A DNA stretch of 11,476 bases from NCBI GenBank assembly GCA_002296055.1, contig DBHE01000067.1, positions 1 to 11,476 of the forward strand, given 5' to 3'. Below are positions 1 through 6,680 of this stretch, piece after piece (the stretch's first letter is position 1; the number at the start of each line of letters is the position of its first letter). The notes under the pieces are model-generated. The model was given only the letters and a program-made list of their open reading frames with translations, did no database searches and had not been told where the DNA came from. A program made the position numbers and the translations under genes. This DNA is from Pseudomonadaceae bacterium UBA836. Its GTDB lineage: Bacteria > Pseudomonadota > Gammaproteobacteria > Pseudomonadales > Pseudomonadaceae.

Positions 1-845
1 GGGCCCTTGAGCTCGCGCATGTTGGCCAGGGTGCGCACCAGTGTTGGCAGGTCGTGGCCGTCGATGGGGCCAATGTAGTTCCAGCCCAGCTCTTCGAACA
101 GGGTGCCGGGCACCAGCATGCCCTTGGCGTGCTCTTCGGTTTTGCGCGCCAGCTCCCAGGCCGGCGGTATCTTCGACAGTACCTTTTTGCTGCCTTCGCG
201 CATGTGCGAGTAGGTACGGCTGGAGAGAATCTTGGCCAGATAATTGGACAGCCCGCCCACGTTGCGCGAGATCGACATGTCGTTGTCGTTCAACACTACC
301 AGCATGTTGGCTTCTACGTCGGCGGCGTGGTTTAGCGCCTCGAAGGCCATGCCGGCGGTCAGCGCGCCGTCGCCAATGACGGCTACGGTGCGGCGGTCCA
401 GGCCCTGCAATCCGGCGGCGATGGCCATGCCCAGGCCGGCGCTGATGGAGGTGCTGGAATGGCCAACGCCAAAGGTGTCATAGGGGCTTTCACTACGGCG
501 CGGAAAGGCTGCCAGGCCGCCCTTCTGGCGCAGGCTGGCCATTTGTTCGCGGCGCCCGGTGAGGATCTTGTGCGGGTAGGCCTGATGGCCGACATCCCAC
601 AGCAGGCGATCGTCCGGGGTGTGGTAGACGTAGTGCAGGGCGATGGTCAGCTCGATCACACCTAGGCCGGCGCCAAAATGCCCGCCAGTCTGGCCGACGC
701 TCCACAGCAGGAAGGCCCGCAGCTCATCCGCCAGCTCACCCAGCCGGCTCTCATCCAGGGCGCGCAGCTGCGCGGTGTCCTCGAGACTGTCCAGCAGAGG
801 GGTAGCGGGGCGTTGTGGCGGAATGTCGTGGAAAGTGGTGGGCAT
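1..845 (-). CDS. dxs: 1-deoxy-D-xylulose-5-phosphate synthase, 3' end cut off by the window
   Basis: Dxs condenses pyruvate and glyceraldehyde 3-phosphate, using thiamine diphosphate, in the first step of the cytoplasmic MEP isoprenoid pathway. The first 281 residues are present; the family is usually about 620-640 residues, so more than half lies beyond position 1. The N-terminus [19 protein letters not shown] matches the Pseudomonas form. The thiamine-diphosphate/Mg motif is intact: GDGALTAG at residues 158-165, with Asp159 and the partner Asn188 in NDNDMSIS. Other family signatures are [12 protein letters not shown] at 51-62 and [12 protein letters not shown] at 84-95. The ATG at 845 is chosen from this N-terminal match. 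The Shine-Dalgarno is weak (only GAG about 10-12 bases upstream), so translation may depend on leader structure or coupling. It is the last visible gene of xseB-ispA-dxs, 93 bp after ispA. Identification is very secure. Confidence 0.97.
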   Translation of the reverse strand, partial: MPTTFHDIPPQRPATPLLDSLEDTAQLRALDESRLGELADELRAFLLWSVGQTGGHFGAGLGVIELTIALHYVYHTPDDRLLWDVGHQAYPHKILTGRREQMASLRQKGGLAAFPRRSESPYDTFGVGHSSTSISAGLGMAIAAGLQGLDRRTVAVIGDGALTAGMAFEALNHAADVEANMLVVLNDNDMSISRNVGGLSNYLAKILSSRTYSHMREGSKKVLSKIPPAWELARKTEEHAKGMLVPGTLFEELGWNYIGPIDGHDLPTLVRTLANMRELKG

Positions 846-862
846 CAAACAAGGCTCTGATT

Positions 863-927
863 GCCACCGCAGTGGCCGGAAAACAAGTGCGCAGTTTAAC
901 TGATGCGGTGCAATAGCCCAACTGCGC
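863..927 (-). other. Possible pseudoknotted RNA leader between ispA and dxs
   Basis: Read on the minus strand, GCGCAGTT (927-920) can pair with AACTGCGC (896-889), an 8-bp stem. Inside its loop, CACCGCA (910-904) is exactly complementary to TGCGGTG (871-865) further downstream, giving a 7-bp second stem. The order of the four arms is that of an H-type pseudoknot, with loops of 9, 7 and 17 nt. A competing local hairpin, GCCAC-TGCG-GTGGC (876-863), uses part of the second stem, so the two folds are mutually exclusive. The structure ends 19 nt before the dxs start codon, and a run CTTGTTTT follows stem 1. Seen in sequence: the complementarity. Inferred: any regulatory role. Chance pairing cannot be excluded in 93 GC-rich bases. 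Confidence 0.35.
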
Positions 928-938
928 GTAGGGTTGTT

Positions 939-1826
939 TCAGAAGCGCCGCTGGACAATGTAGTCCGCCAGCTGGCGCAAGCGCTGGGCGGCAGGGCCGA
1001 AGCCGTCGACCGCGCTGATGGCCTGATCGCGCAGCTGATCGGCCAGGCGGTGAGCGCCATCGAGCCCAAGCAGCGCCGGGTAGGTGGGTTTGTCGCGTGC
1101 CAGATCGGCGCCCTGCTGTTTGCCGAGTACGCTGGTGTCGCTTTCGATATCGAGGATGTCGTCCTGCACCTGAAAGGCCAGGCCGATGCTCTCGGCGTAT
1201 TGCCCGAGCGCGGCCAGCTGGGCGTCATCCACGTGCTCGCTGGCCAAGGCGCCTAGCTGCACGGCGGCGCGGATCAGGGCGCCGGTCTTGTGCCGGTGCA
1301 TGGACTCCAGCGTTGCCAGGTCCAGCTGTTCACCCACCGCGCCCAGGTCAATAGCCTGTCCGCCAACCATGCCCTGCGGGCCGGCGGCGCGCCCCAGCAG
1401 TTGCACCATCTGCAGGCGGGTGGCGCTCTGCCAGTGGGTGGCGCCGGCCAGTAGCTCAAAAGCCAGTGCCTGCAGGCCGTCGCCGGCCAGGATCGCGGTG
1501 GCCTCGTCATAGGCGCGGTGACAGGTGGGCTGGCCGCGGCGCAGGTCGTCGTCGTCCATGGCTGGTAGATCGTCGTGAATCAGCGAATAGGCGTGAATCA
1601 GCTCGACGGCGGCTGCGGCCGGGTCAGCCTGTTCTGCCTGACCACCCAAGGCTTCGCAGCTGGCGTAGGCCAGCAGAGGACGCACCCGCTTGCCACCGTT
1701 GACCACGCTGTAGCGCATGGCGCTGTACAAGCGTTCAAGGCGGGGTTGCGGGGTAGTCAGTTGGCTGCCGAGGTAGGCGTTGATGCGCTGCTGGCACAGG
1801 CTCAGGTAATCGACAAACTCGCTCAT
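939..1826 (-). CDS. ispA: Short-chain polyprenyl (farnesyl) diphosphate synthase
   Basis: IspA is a cytoplasmic enzyme that adds isopentenyl diphosphate to dimethylallyl and geranyl diphosphate, making farnesyl diphosphate for ubiquinone, undecaprenyl-phosphate and heme O synthesis. The protein has 295 residues, normal for the family. Visible motifs, in order: GGKRVRP at 44-50; the first aspartate-rich motif DDLPAMD at 85-91 (the DDx4D form, followed by two more Asp) with RRG at 96-98; HKTG at 179-182; and the second aspartate-rich motif QDDILD at 221-226. These bind the Mg-diphosphates. The ATG at 1826 overlaps the xseB stop in an ATGA, so translation is probably coupled to xseB. dxs follows, so one transcript would supply both the entry and the chain-elongation enzymes of the pathway. 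The xseB-ispA-dxs order is standard in Pseudomonas. GGPP or octaprenyl synthases share these motifs, but length and context favour IspA. Confidence 0.95.
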   Translation of the reverse strand: MSEFVDYLSLCQQRINAYLGSQLTTPQPRLERLYSAMRYSVVNGGKRVRPLLAYASCEALGGQAEQADPAAAAVELIHAYSLIHDDLPAMDDDDLRRGQPTCHRAYDEATAILAGDGLQALAFELLAGATHWQSATRLQMVQLLGRAAGPQGMVGGQAIDLGAVGEQLDLATLESMHRHKTGALIRAAVQLGALASEHVDDAQLAALGQYAESIGLAFQVQDDILDIESDTSVLGKQQGADLARDKPTYPALLGLDGAHRLADQLRDQAISAVDGFGPAAQRLRQLADYIVQRRF

Positions 1827-2062
1827 TCGCTGGCGCCGTCAAACGGCTCGGTACGCAGCTCGCCGTTGTTTTCCATCAACTGCTGCACCTTCTGCTCGGC
1901 CTGGCTCAGTGCCTGTTGGCAGTCGCGGGTCAGGGCAACGCCTTGCTCGAAGGCTGCGAGCGATTCTTCCAGGCTGAGATCGCCGCTTTCCAGACGTTCT
2001 ACCAGTGCCTGCAGCGAGCCAAGCGACTGCTCAAAGTCCACTGCGGTTTTCTTGCGGGCCAT
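1823..2062 (-). CDS. xseB: Exodeoxyribonuclease VII small subunit
   Basis: XseB is the small helical subunit of exonuclease VII, which binds several copies per XseA subunit and helps degrade single-stranded DNA to oligonucleotides in repair. The 79-residue product is the usual length. It carries the family core [21 protein letters not shown] (within residues 10-30), then [19 protein letters not shown] (31-49) and a C-terminal helix rich in Gln and Glu. Reading could begin further upstream at 2125, but the ATG at 2062 ([10 protein letters not shown]) fits the family N-terminus and has TGAGGT 3-4 bases upstream, so it is preferred. It is the first gene of the operon, ending in an ATGA overlap with ispA. 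xseA is not in the window. Confidence is high from sequence and context together. Confidence 0.93.
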   Translation of the reverse strand: MARKKTAVDFEQSLGSLQALVERLESGDLSLEESLAAFEQGVALTRDCQQALSQAEQKVQQLMENNGELRTEPFDGASE

Positions 2063-2096
2063 GGGTACCTCAGCTGGCGTTGGATTAAACGGCTGA

Positions 2097-2125
2097 ACAT
2101 TACCCAAGGGGCCCGAATGGGTCAA
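2097..2125 (-). promoter_or_regulatory. Candidate sigma70 promoter for xseB-ispA-dxs
   Basis: On the minus strand TTGACC (2125-2120, five of six matches to TTGACA) is followed after 17 bp by TAATGT (2102-2097, three of six matches to TATAAT). Transcription would start near position 2090, giving a leader of about 28 nt before the xseB ATG at 2062. The -35 is good and the -10 is weak. It is placed properly for the operon, but it is only a consensus match. Confidence 0.35.
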
Positions 2126-2147
2126 TTGGCAAGGCGCTGGGAGGCTG

Positions 2148-2172
2148 GCTTTTGACCCAGGTCAGTAAAAGC
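2148..2172. repeat. Imperfect dyad between the divergent promoters
   Basis: GCTTTTGACC (2148-2157), a CA spacer, then GGTC (2160-2163) and AAAAGC (2167-2172) form a 10-bp inverted repeat, interrupted on the right arm by a 3-base AGT insertion. The centre TGACC-CA-GGTCA is a perfect 5-bp dyad. It lies between the candidate minus-strand promoter (2097-2125) and plus-strand promoter (2194-2222), where an operator for one or both genes would sit. Additional TGACC/GGTCA half-sites occur at 2120-2124 and 2287-2291. No known regulator is recognised. Confidence 0.4.
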
Positions 2173-2177
2173 GCAAT

Positions 2178-2213
2178 CTGCCCTGAGCCCACCTCAACAG
2201 GCAGTGGGGGCAG
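2178..2213. repeat. Two-part inverted repeat overlapping the plus-strand promoter
   Basis: CTGCC (2178-2182) pairs with GGCAG (2209-2213), and CCCAC (2188-2192) pairs with GTGGG (2204-2208). Together they form a bulged hairpin with an 11-nt loop. It has no T-run on either side, so it does not look like an intrinsic terminator. It spans the candidate -35 at 2194-2199, so it could be a protein-binding site, or it may be chance. Confidence 0.25.
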
Positions 2214-2222
2214 CGCTAGAAT
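2194..2222 (+). promoter_or_regulatory. Candidate sigma70 promoter for the globin-PAS-GGDEF-EAL gene
   Basis: TCAACA (2194-2199, four of six matches to TTGACA) and TAGAAT (2217-2222, five of six matches to TATAAT) are separated by 17 bp. The start site would be near 2229, leaving a leader of about 135 nt before the ATG at 2364. A second, weaker possibility is TTGACC at 2286-2291, but nothing close to TATAAT follows it at 16-18 bp. The long leader leaves room for post-transcriptional control. Confidence 0.4.
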
Positions 2223-2363
2223 GATGTCGCTTTCACATCAAGCGGTTGCGCCGATGTTGCTGCGCCAGTGTCGCTCGTGTGTGGGTTGACCAACGTATAG
2301 CACGCGAGTGAATCAAGCAGGGCGCCGGTTGTCGGCAGCGTGCGGTAGAAAGGAGTCACCGTA

Positions 2364-4532
2364 ATGAGGCCGTTACTCGATCAGTTGGGGCTGGATGCCT
2401 CGGGCCTGCGTCAACGCCTTGATTATCTGGATTGGGGGGAGGCTGACGGCGAGCGTCTGCGTCAGCTCGCGGCAGAGGGTGACGCGATTAGCCGCGCCTT
2501 TCTCGACGAGCTGTACGATCGTCTGGCGGGCTATCCGGAAACCGCATCCATCCTGTCTGGCCCGGACAGGGTGAGCGAGCTCAAACAGCGCCAGCTGCAC
2601 TACTATCGCCGGCTGTTTGCCGGTCACATTGACGATGATTACCTGCAGGAGCGAGTACGCATTGGTCAGATCCACGAGCAGGTGGGGGTGGAGCTGCGAT
2701 GGTACCTGGGCGCCTACCGGCTGTTTCTGGCCCGCGCATTGCGACAGATCTTGGCCCACGCACCGGAGCGGCTGGCTGAGCAACTGGATCGCGTCGACAG
2801 CCTGCTGAAAATCGTTTTCTTTGATATGGGGGTGGCTGCCGATGCTTACGTACAGGCGGAGCACCAGGCGTTGGAAGCCAGCGAGGGGCGCTATGCCCAC
2901 GCTCTGCGCGGTGCCAACGACGGGATCTGGGACTGGAATGTAACCACTGATCGGCTGTATGTCTCGGCGCGCTGGGCCAGCATGCTGGGTATGACGCCGG
3001 CCCAGCTGGGTGAGCAGGCTGCCAGCTGGTTTGCGCGCGTACACCCAGCGGATTTGTCGGCTTTGCGCGCGGCCTTTGACGCGCACCTGCAAGGGTGCAC
3101 GCCCTGGGTGCGTCATGAATATCGCATGCGGCGCGCCGACGGCAGTTATATGTGGGTGCTGACACGCGGAGTGGTCGAGCTGGATGCCAGCGGGCATCGC
3201 CGCTTGGCTGGCTCGCAAACCGACATCAGCGAGCGGCGGCGCATACAGCGTCAGCTTGAGCATGCCGCCGGCCATGATGCGCTGACCGGGTTGATCAACC
3301 GTGATCAGCTCAATCACCAGCTGCAGGCTTCGGTTGAGCGCTTGCAACTGCCGGGTGCGCGTCATGCCGCAGTGCTGTTTATTGACCTTGATCGTTTCAA
3401 ACTGATTAACGACAGCCTTGGACATGCCGCCGGAGACCGCGTGTTGGTATGGGTTGCCGAACGGTTGCGTGACTGCCTGCGCCCCGGTGATCAGCTGGCA
3501 CGCTTTGGCGGCGATGAGTTTGTCATGTTGCTCGATGACCTGGCCTGCCCTGAGGACGCCGACCAGGTTGCCGCACGTGCGCTGGTCGCGCTGCGCGAGC
3601 CCCTGCGGCTGGGGGAGCGCTGTGTGGTGGTGAGCGCCAGTATCGGGGTTGCGCCGCTGGCGCCGGGGCAAGGGCTTGAGGAAGCCTTGCAGGCTGCGGA
3701 CCTGGCCCTTTATAGCGCCAAGGACGCCGGCAAGGCGCGCTTTGAGCGCTTTGACCAATCCATGCAGGTGAATGTGCGGCGCCGGTTGCAGTTGGAGAGC
3801 GACCTGCTGCAGGCGCTGCAGCGCGGTGAGTTCAGTCTGCATTACCAGCCGGTGGTTGATTTGCGCAGCCGGCGGGCGACGGCCGTCGAGGCCCTGCTGC
3901 GTTGGCAACATGGTGGCGAGGCGATTTCACCTGCCGTTTTTGTACCGCTGTTGGAGGAACTGGGCGAAATTGTTGCGGTGGGCGACTGGGTGTTGCAGCA
4001 GGCCTGCAGCCAGGTGCGGACCTGGCAGCTTGCCGGTGCCAGCCAGCTGCATTGTTCGGTCAACCTGTCTGGCCGACAGCTGCAAGAACGGGACTTTCCT
4101 GCGCGTCTACGCGAGATTCTGCGCAGCAGCGGTCTGGCGCCGCAGAGCCTGGTGCTGGAAATTACCGAAAGCCTGTTGATTGATCAGGATGCGTTGGTGC
4201 TCAGTACCCTGCGTGAGCTGGCCGGCATGGGGGTGCGCATCGCGTTGGACGATTTTGGTACCGGTTACTGTTCCCTCGGTTACCTTAACCGCTTTCCGCT
4301 GCACATCATCAAGCTGGATCGCAGCTTCCTCCATGATGCTCATCAAGATCAACGGCAGCTGAAGGTGTGCCAAGCGTTGATAGCGCTGAGCCGTGCGCTT
4401 GACCTGACGGTGGTGGCCGAAGGCATAGAGCGTGATGAGCAGATAGCATTATTGCTCCGGGAGCACTGCACCCTGGGACAAGGCTATCTGCTGGGACGGC
4501 CGCAGCCGGCTGAGCAGCTGCGGTTTGGCTAG
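2364..4532 (+). CDS. Globin-coupled PAS-GGDEF-EAL protein, predicted oxygen-sensing cyclic-di-GMP enzyme
   Basis: This 722-residue cytoplasmic protein shows no signal peptide or membrane segment. Residues about 20-165 match the sensor globin of globin-coupled sensors: IHEQVG places the proximal heme ligand at His104, WYLGAY follows at 113-118, and Tyr51 aligns with the distal tyrosine of E. coli DosC (Tyr43). A PAS domain follows (about 175-290, with GIWDWN, HPAD and SQTDISERR). The GGDEF domain (about 300-465) has an intact FGGDEF at 381-386 and an RPGD inhibitory I-site at 373-376, five residues before it. The EAL domain (about 475-720) keeps EALLRW at 509-514, Asn567, ITES 600-603, DDFGTG 629-634, Lys650 and Glu686. 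Both the c-di-GMP synthase and phosphodiesterase halves therefore look active. Inferred role: O2 or another gas at the heme shifts the balance between the two. The ATG at 2364 follows AAAGGAG (2349-2355) with 8-bp spacing. It stands alone, convergent with rsmE. The domain calls are secure; ligand and net activity are not. Confidence 0.92.
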   Translation: MRPLLDQLGLDASGLRQRLDYLDWGEADGERLRQLAAEGDAISRAFLDELYDRLAGYPETASILSGPDRVSELKQRQLHYYRRLFAGHIDDDYLQERVRIGQIHEQVGVELRWYLGAYRLFLARALRQILAHAPERLAEQLDRVDSLLKIVFFDMGVAADAYVQAEHQALEASEGRYAHALRGANDGIWDWNVTTDRLYVSARWASMLGMTPAQLGEQAASWFARVHPADLSALRAAFDAHLQGCTPWVRHEYRMRRADGSYMWVLTRGVVELDASGHRRLAGSQTDISERRRIQRQLEHAAGHDALTGLINRDQLNHQLQASVERLQLPGARHAAVLFIDLDRFKLINDSLGHAAGDRVLVWVAERLRDCLRPGDQLARFGGDEFVMLLDDLACPEDADQVAARALVALREPLRLGERCVVVSASIGVAPLAPGQGLEEALQAADLALYSAKDAGKARFERFDQSMQVNVRRRLQLESDLLQALQRGEFSLHYQPVVDLRSRRATAVEALLRWQHGGEAISPAVFVPLLEELGEIVAVGDWVLQQACSQVRTWQLAGASQLHCSVNLSGRQLQERDFPARLREILRSSGLAPQSLVLEITESLLIDQDALVLSTLRELAGMGVRIALDDFGTGYCSLGYLNRFPLHIIKLDRSFLHDAHQDQRQLKVCQALIALSRALDLTVVAEGIERDEQIALLLREHCTLGQGYLLGRPQPAEQLRFG
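4500..4526 (+). terminator. Possible weak intrinsic terminator inside the end of the GGDEF-EAL gene
   Basis: CCGCAGC (4500-4506) and GCTGCGG (4517-4523) form a perfect 7-bp GC-rich stem with a 10-nt loop. TTT follows directly, then GG. The hairpin lies within the last codons, ending six bases before the TAG begins. The T-tract is short, so termination would be inefficient. On the opposite strand no T-run follows, so it would serve only the plus-strand gene. A coding-constrained coincidence is possible. Confidence 0.3.
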
Positions 4533-5254
4533 CGAAAGTCGCCCCACAGGTGCTGCAGCAGGGTTAGCGCCACAATCGGCGCGGTTTCCGTGCGCAGCAC
4601 GCGCGGTCCGAAGCAGGCAGCATGAAAGCCGGCGCGCTCGGCCTGGTCGATTTCACTGGCGCTGAGTCCACCCTCCGGGCCGATCAGCAGCGCCGCGGAT
4701 GCGGGCTGATTGAGGCTGCCCAGGTCCTGGTCGGTACGGTGATGCAGCACCAGCTTGACCTCGGCATGCAGGTCGGCCATCCAGTCTTGCAGTGACGCCG
4801 GCGGGTGAATAACCGGGACAACGCTGCGCCCGCACTGCTCGCAGGCGCTGATCGCAACCTGCTGCCAGTGGCTCTGGCGCTTGTCGGCGCGCTCGCCCTG
4901 CAGCTTGACCTCGCAGCGCTCGGTAAACAGGGGGGTGATTTCACTCACGCCCAGCTCGACCGCTTTCTGAATCGCCCAGTCCATGCGCTCACCCCGAGAC
5001 AGCGCCTGGCCCAAGTGCGTATGCAGCGGTGACTCCGGTGTGCCCTCGATGGGCGCCTGCAGCTGCACGCTGACCTCGCGCTTGCTGACCGCGCTGATCT
5101 CCCCCGGCCACTCCTGGCCGCTGCCGTTGAAAATCTGCACCGGCGCACCGGGTGCCAACCGCAGCACCCGGCCGATGTAGTGGGCGACATCGCCGTCGAG
5201 CAGCACCTCGCCGGCGCTCAGCGGGCGGTCCAGATAAAAGCGCGATACCCGCAT
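4529..5254 (-). CDS. rsmE: 16S rRNA m3U1498 methyltransferase
   Basis: RsmE uses S-adenosylmethionine to methylate N3 of U1498 in helix 44 of 16S rRNA, near the decoding site. The 241-residue length is normal. The N-terminal part (about 1-70) is the PUA-like RNA-binding domain (MRVSRFYLDRPL, HYIGRVLRL). The rest is a SPOUT methyltransferase with KAVELGV at 97-103, LLIGPEGGLS at 189-198 and the knot motif GPRVLRTETA at 216-225, which binds the methyl donor. The ATG at 5254 lies 4 bp after the bioA stop with no strong ribosome site, so it is probably translated as part of the bioA transcript. The stop shares a CTAG with the stop of the convergent GGDEF-EAL gene. The rsmE-bioA pairing is also remembered from P. 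aeruginosa. Identification is secure. Confidence 0.96.
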   Translation of the reverse strand: MRVSRFYLDRPLSAGEVLLDGDVAHYIGRVLRLAPGAPVQIFNGSGQEWPGEISAVSKREVSVQLQAPIEGTPESPLHTHLGQALSRGERMDWAIQKAVELGVSEITPLFTERCEVKLQGERADKRQSHWQQVAISACEQCGRSVVPVIHPPASLQDWMADLHAEVKLVLHHRTDQDLGSLNQPASAALLIGPEGGLSASEIDQAERAGFHAACFGPRVLRTETAPIVALTLLQHLWGDFR

Positions 5255-5258
5255 GGCG

Positions 5259-6611
5259 TCAGTCCCGGGTAGCCAGTTGAATGCCTTCCCAGGCGACGCT
5301 GGCCAGATGGTCGATCTGCTCCGGCGTAATCACATAGGGCGGCATGAAGTACACCACGCTGCCGAGCGGGCGCAGCATGGCCTGGTTCTTAAGGGCGTGT
5401 TGATAGACGCGGATGCCGCGGCGCTCCTGCCAGGGGTAGGCCTCTTTTGTCGCTTTGTCTTTCACCATCTCGATGGCCAGTACCATGCCGGTCTGGCGGA
5501 CTTCGGCCACGTGCGGGTGGTCGACAAAATGCGCGGTGGCCTTGGCCATGTGCGCCGACAGGGCCTTGTTGGCCTCGATCACGTTATCGCGCTCCAGCAG
5601 GTCCAGCGTTGCCAGCGCGGCAGCGCAGGCCAGCGGGTTGCCGGTGTAGCTGTGCGAGTGCAGGAAGGCGCGCATGCTTTCGTAGTCGTCGTAGAACGCC
5701 TGATAGATGCGGTCGTTAGTCATGCACACCGCCATCGGCAGGTAGCCGGCGGTCAGCGCCTTGGACAGGCAGAGAAAGTCCGGTGCAATGTCGGCCTGCT
5801 CGCAGGCAAACAAGCTGCCGGTGCGGCCAAAGCCAACAGCGATCTCGTCGTGAATCAGGTGTACGCCGTAGCGGTCGCAGGCCTCGCGCAGCAGCTTGAG
5901 GTACACCGGGTGATACATGCGCATGCCGCCAGCGCACTGAATCAGCGGCTCGACGATCACGGCGGCCACTTCCTCGTGGTTGTCGGCCAGCGCCTGCTCC
6001 ATGTGCGCAAACATCTGCCGGCTGTGCTCCTCCCAGCTGACGCCGTCTTCGCGGTAATAGCAGTCGGGGGAGGGGACGGTAATCACGTCCATCAGTAGCG
6101 GCTGATAGGTTTCCTTGTAGAGCGCGACATCGCCCACCGCCAGTGCTGCCAGGGTTTCGCCGTGGTAGCTGTTGGACAGGGTGATAAAACGCTTTTTCTG
6201 CGGCTTGCCGGTGTTGAGCCAGTAATGAAAGCTCATTTTCAGCGCCACTTCGATACAGGAGGAGCCGTTGTCGGCATAGAAGCAGCGGGTCAGTGGCGCT
6301 GGTGTCATCTGCACCAGACGCTCGGACAGCTCGACCACCGGCGGATGGCTGAAGCCGGCCAGAATCACGTGCTCCAGGGTGTCGAGCTGTTGTTTCACGC
6401 GCTCGTTGATGTAGGGGTTGGCGTGGCCAAGGATATTGACCCACCAGGAGCTGACCGCATCCATGTAGCGGTTGCCCTCAAAGTCGTGCAGCCAGATGCC
6501 TTCCCCGCGCTGGATCGGGATGACCGGCATGTGCTCGTGGTCTTTCATCTGGGTGCAGGGATGCCAGAGCACAGAAATATCGCGCTGCATCCAGTCGTTG
6601 TTCAAACCCAT
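5259..6611 (-). CDS. bioA: Adenosylmethionine-8-amino-7-oxononanoate aminotransferase
   Basis: BioA is a cytoplasmic PLP enzyme of biotin synthesis that converts 7-keto-8-aminopelargonate to 7,8-diaminopelargonate, with S-adenosylmethionine as amino donor. The protein has 450 residues. It shows VSSWWVNILGHANP (53-66), ADNGSSCIEVALKM (113-126) around the phosphate site, SYHGET (148-153), the cofactor aspartate Asp255 in IHDEIAVGFGRTG, the Schiff-base lysine Lys284 in LCLSKALTAGY, and HSYTGNPLACA (320-330). It matches the Pseudomonas BioA subtype rather than the E. coli one in these stretches. The ATG at 6611 has a strong GGAGGAG (6625-6619) 7 bp upstream. No other bio genes are present, as expected where bioBFHCD is a separate cluster. 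rsmE follows after 4 bp, and vfr ends 69 bp upstream in the same direction. Other class III aminotransferases are a remote alternative. Confidence 0.95.
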   Translation of the reverse strand: MGLNNDWMQRDISVLWHPCTQMKDHEHMPVIPIQRGEGIWLHDFEGNRYMDAVSSWWVNILGHANPYINERVKQQLDTLEHVILAGFSHPPVVELSERLVQMTPAPLTRCFYADNGSSCIEVALKMSFHYWLNTGKPQKKRFITLSNSYHGETLAALAVGDVALYKETYQPLLMDVITVPSPDCYYREDGVSWEEHSRQMFAHMEQALADNHEEVAAVIVEPLIQCAGGMRMYHPVYLKLLREACDRYGVHLIHDEIAVGFGRTGSLFACEQADIAPDFLCLSKALTAGYLPMAVCMTNDRIYQAFYDDYESMRAFLHSHSYTGNPLACAAALATLDLLERDNVIEANKALSAHMAKATAHFVDHPHVAEVRQTGMVLAIEMVKDKATKEAYPWQERRGIRVYQHALKNQAMLRPLGSVVYFMPPYVITPEQIDHLASVAWEGIQLATRD

Positions 6612-6644
6612 GTTTCAGCTCCTCCAGAAGTGGCCTGGGGAGCG

Positions 6645-6650
6645 ATTGTA
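6645..6650 (-). promoter_or_regulatory. Possible -10 element for bioA-rsmE in the vfr-bioA gap
   Basis: TACAAT (6650-6645, minus strand) matches five of six bases of the sigma70 -10 and lies about 33 bp before the bioA start. The best -35-like sequence, TTGCCA (6670-6665), is only 14 bp away, which is too close, and the 17-bp position reads CTGTTG. A 5-bp hairpin GTCTG/CAGAC (6675-6658) follows the vfr stop but has no U-tract. Whether bioA is expressed from here or by read-through from vfr is undecided. No BirA-type operator was recognised. Confidence 0.28.
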
Positions 6651-6680
6651 CATGAGCGTCTGGCTGGCAACAGACCCTGA

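Noticed and set aside
2063..2125. 21-residue N-terminal extension of XseB
   Set aside because: The ATG at 2062 fits the family start and length and has its own Shine-Dalgarno; the extension runs through the promoter-like region.
2373..3911. A 512-codon open frame on the minus strand, inside the globin-PAS-GGDEF-EAL gene
   Set aside because: It is in codon register with the sense gene, where antisense stops need sense TTA, CTA or TCA codons, which are rare in this GC-rich DNA. The translation shows no recognisable domain, while the plus-strand protein has four.
4178..4190. TTGATTGATCA as an FNR/Anr-type box
   Set aside because: It does not match TTGAT-N4-ATCAA and lies inside the EAL-coding region, away from any promoter.
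5253..6098. A 281-codon plus-strand open frame opposite bioA
   Set aside because: Same in-register antisense effect; no domain, and BioA on the other strand is unmistakable. The plus-strand frames opposite vfr and the start of bioA are dismissed likewise.
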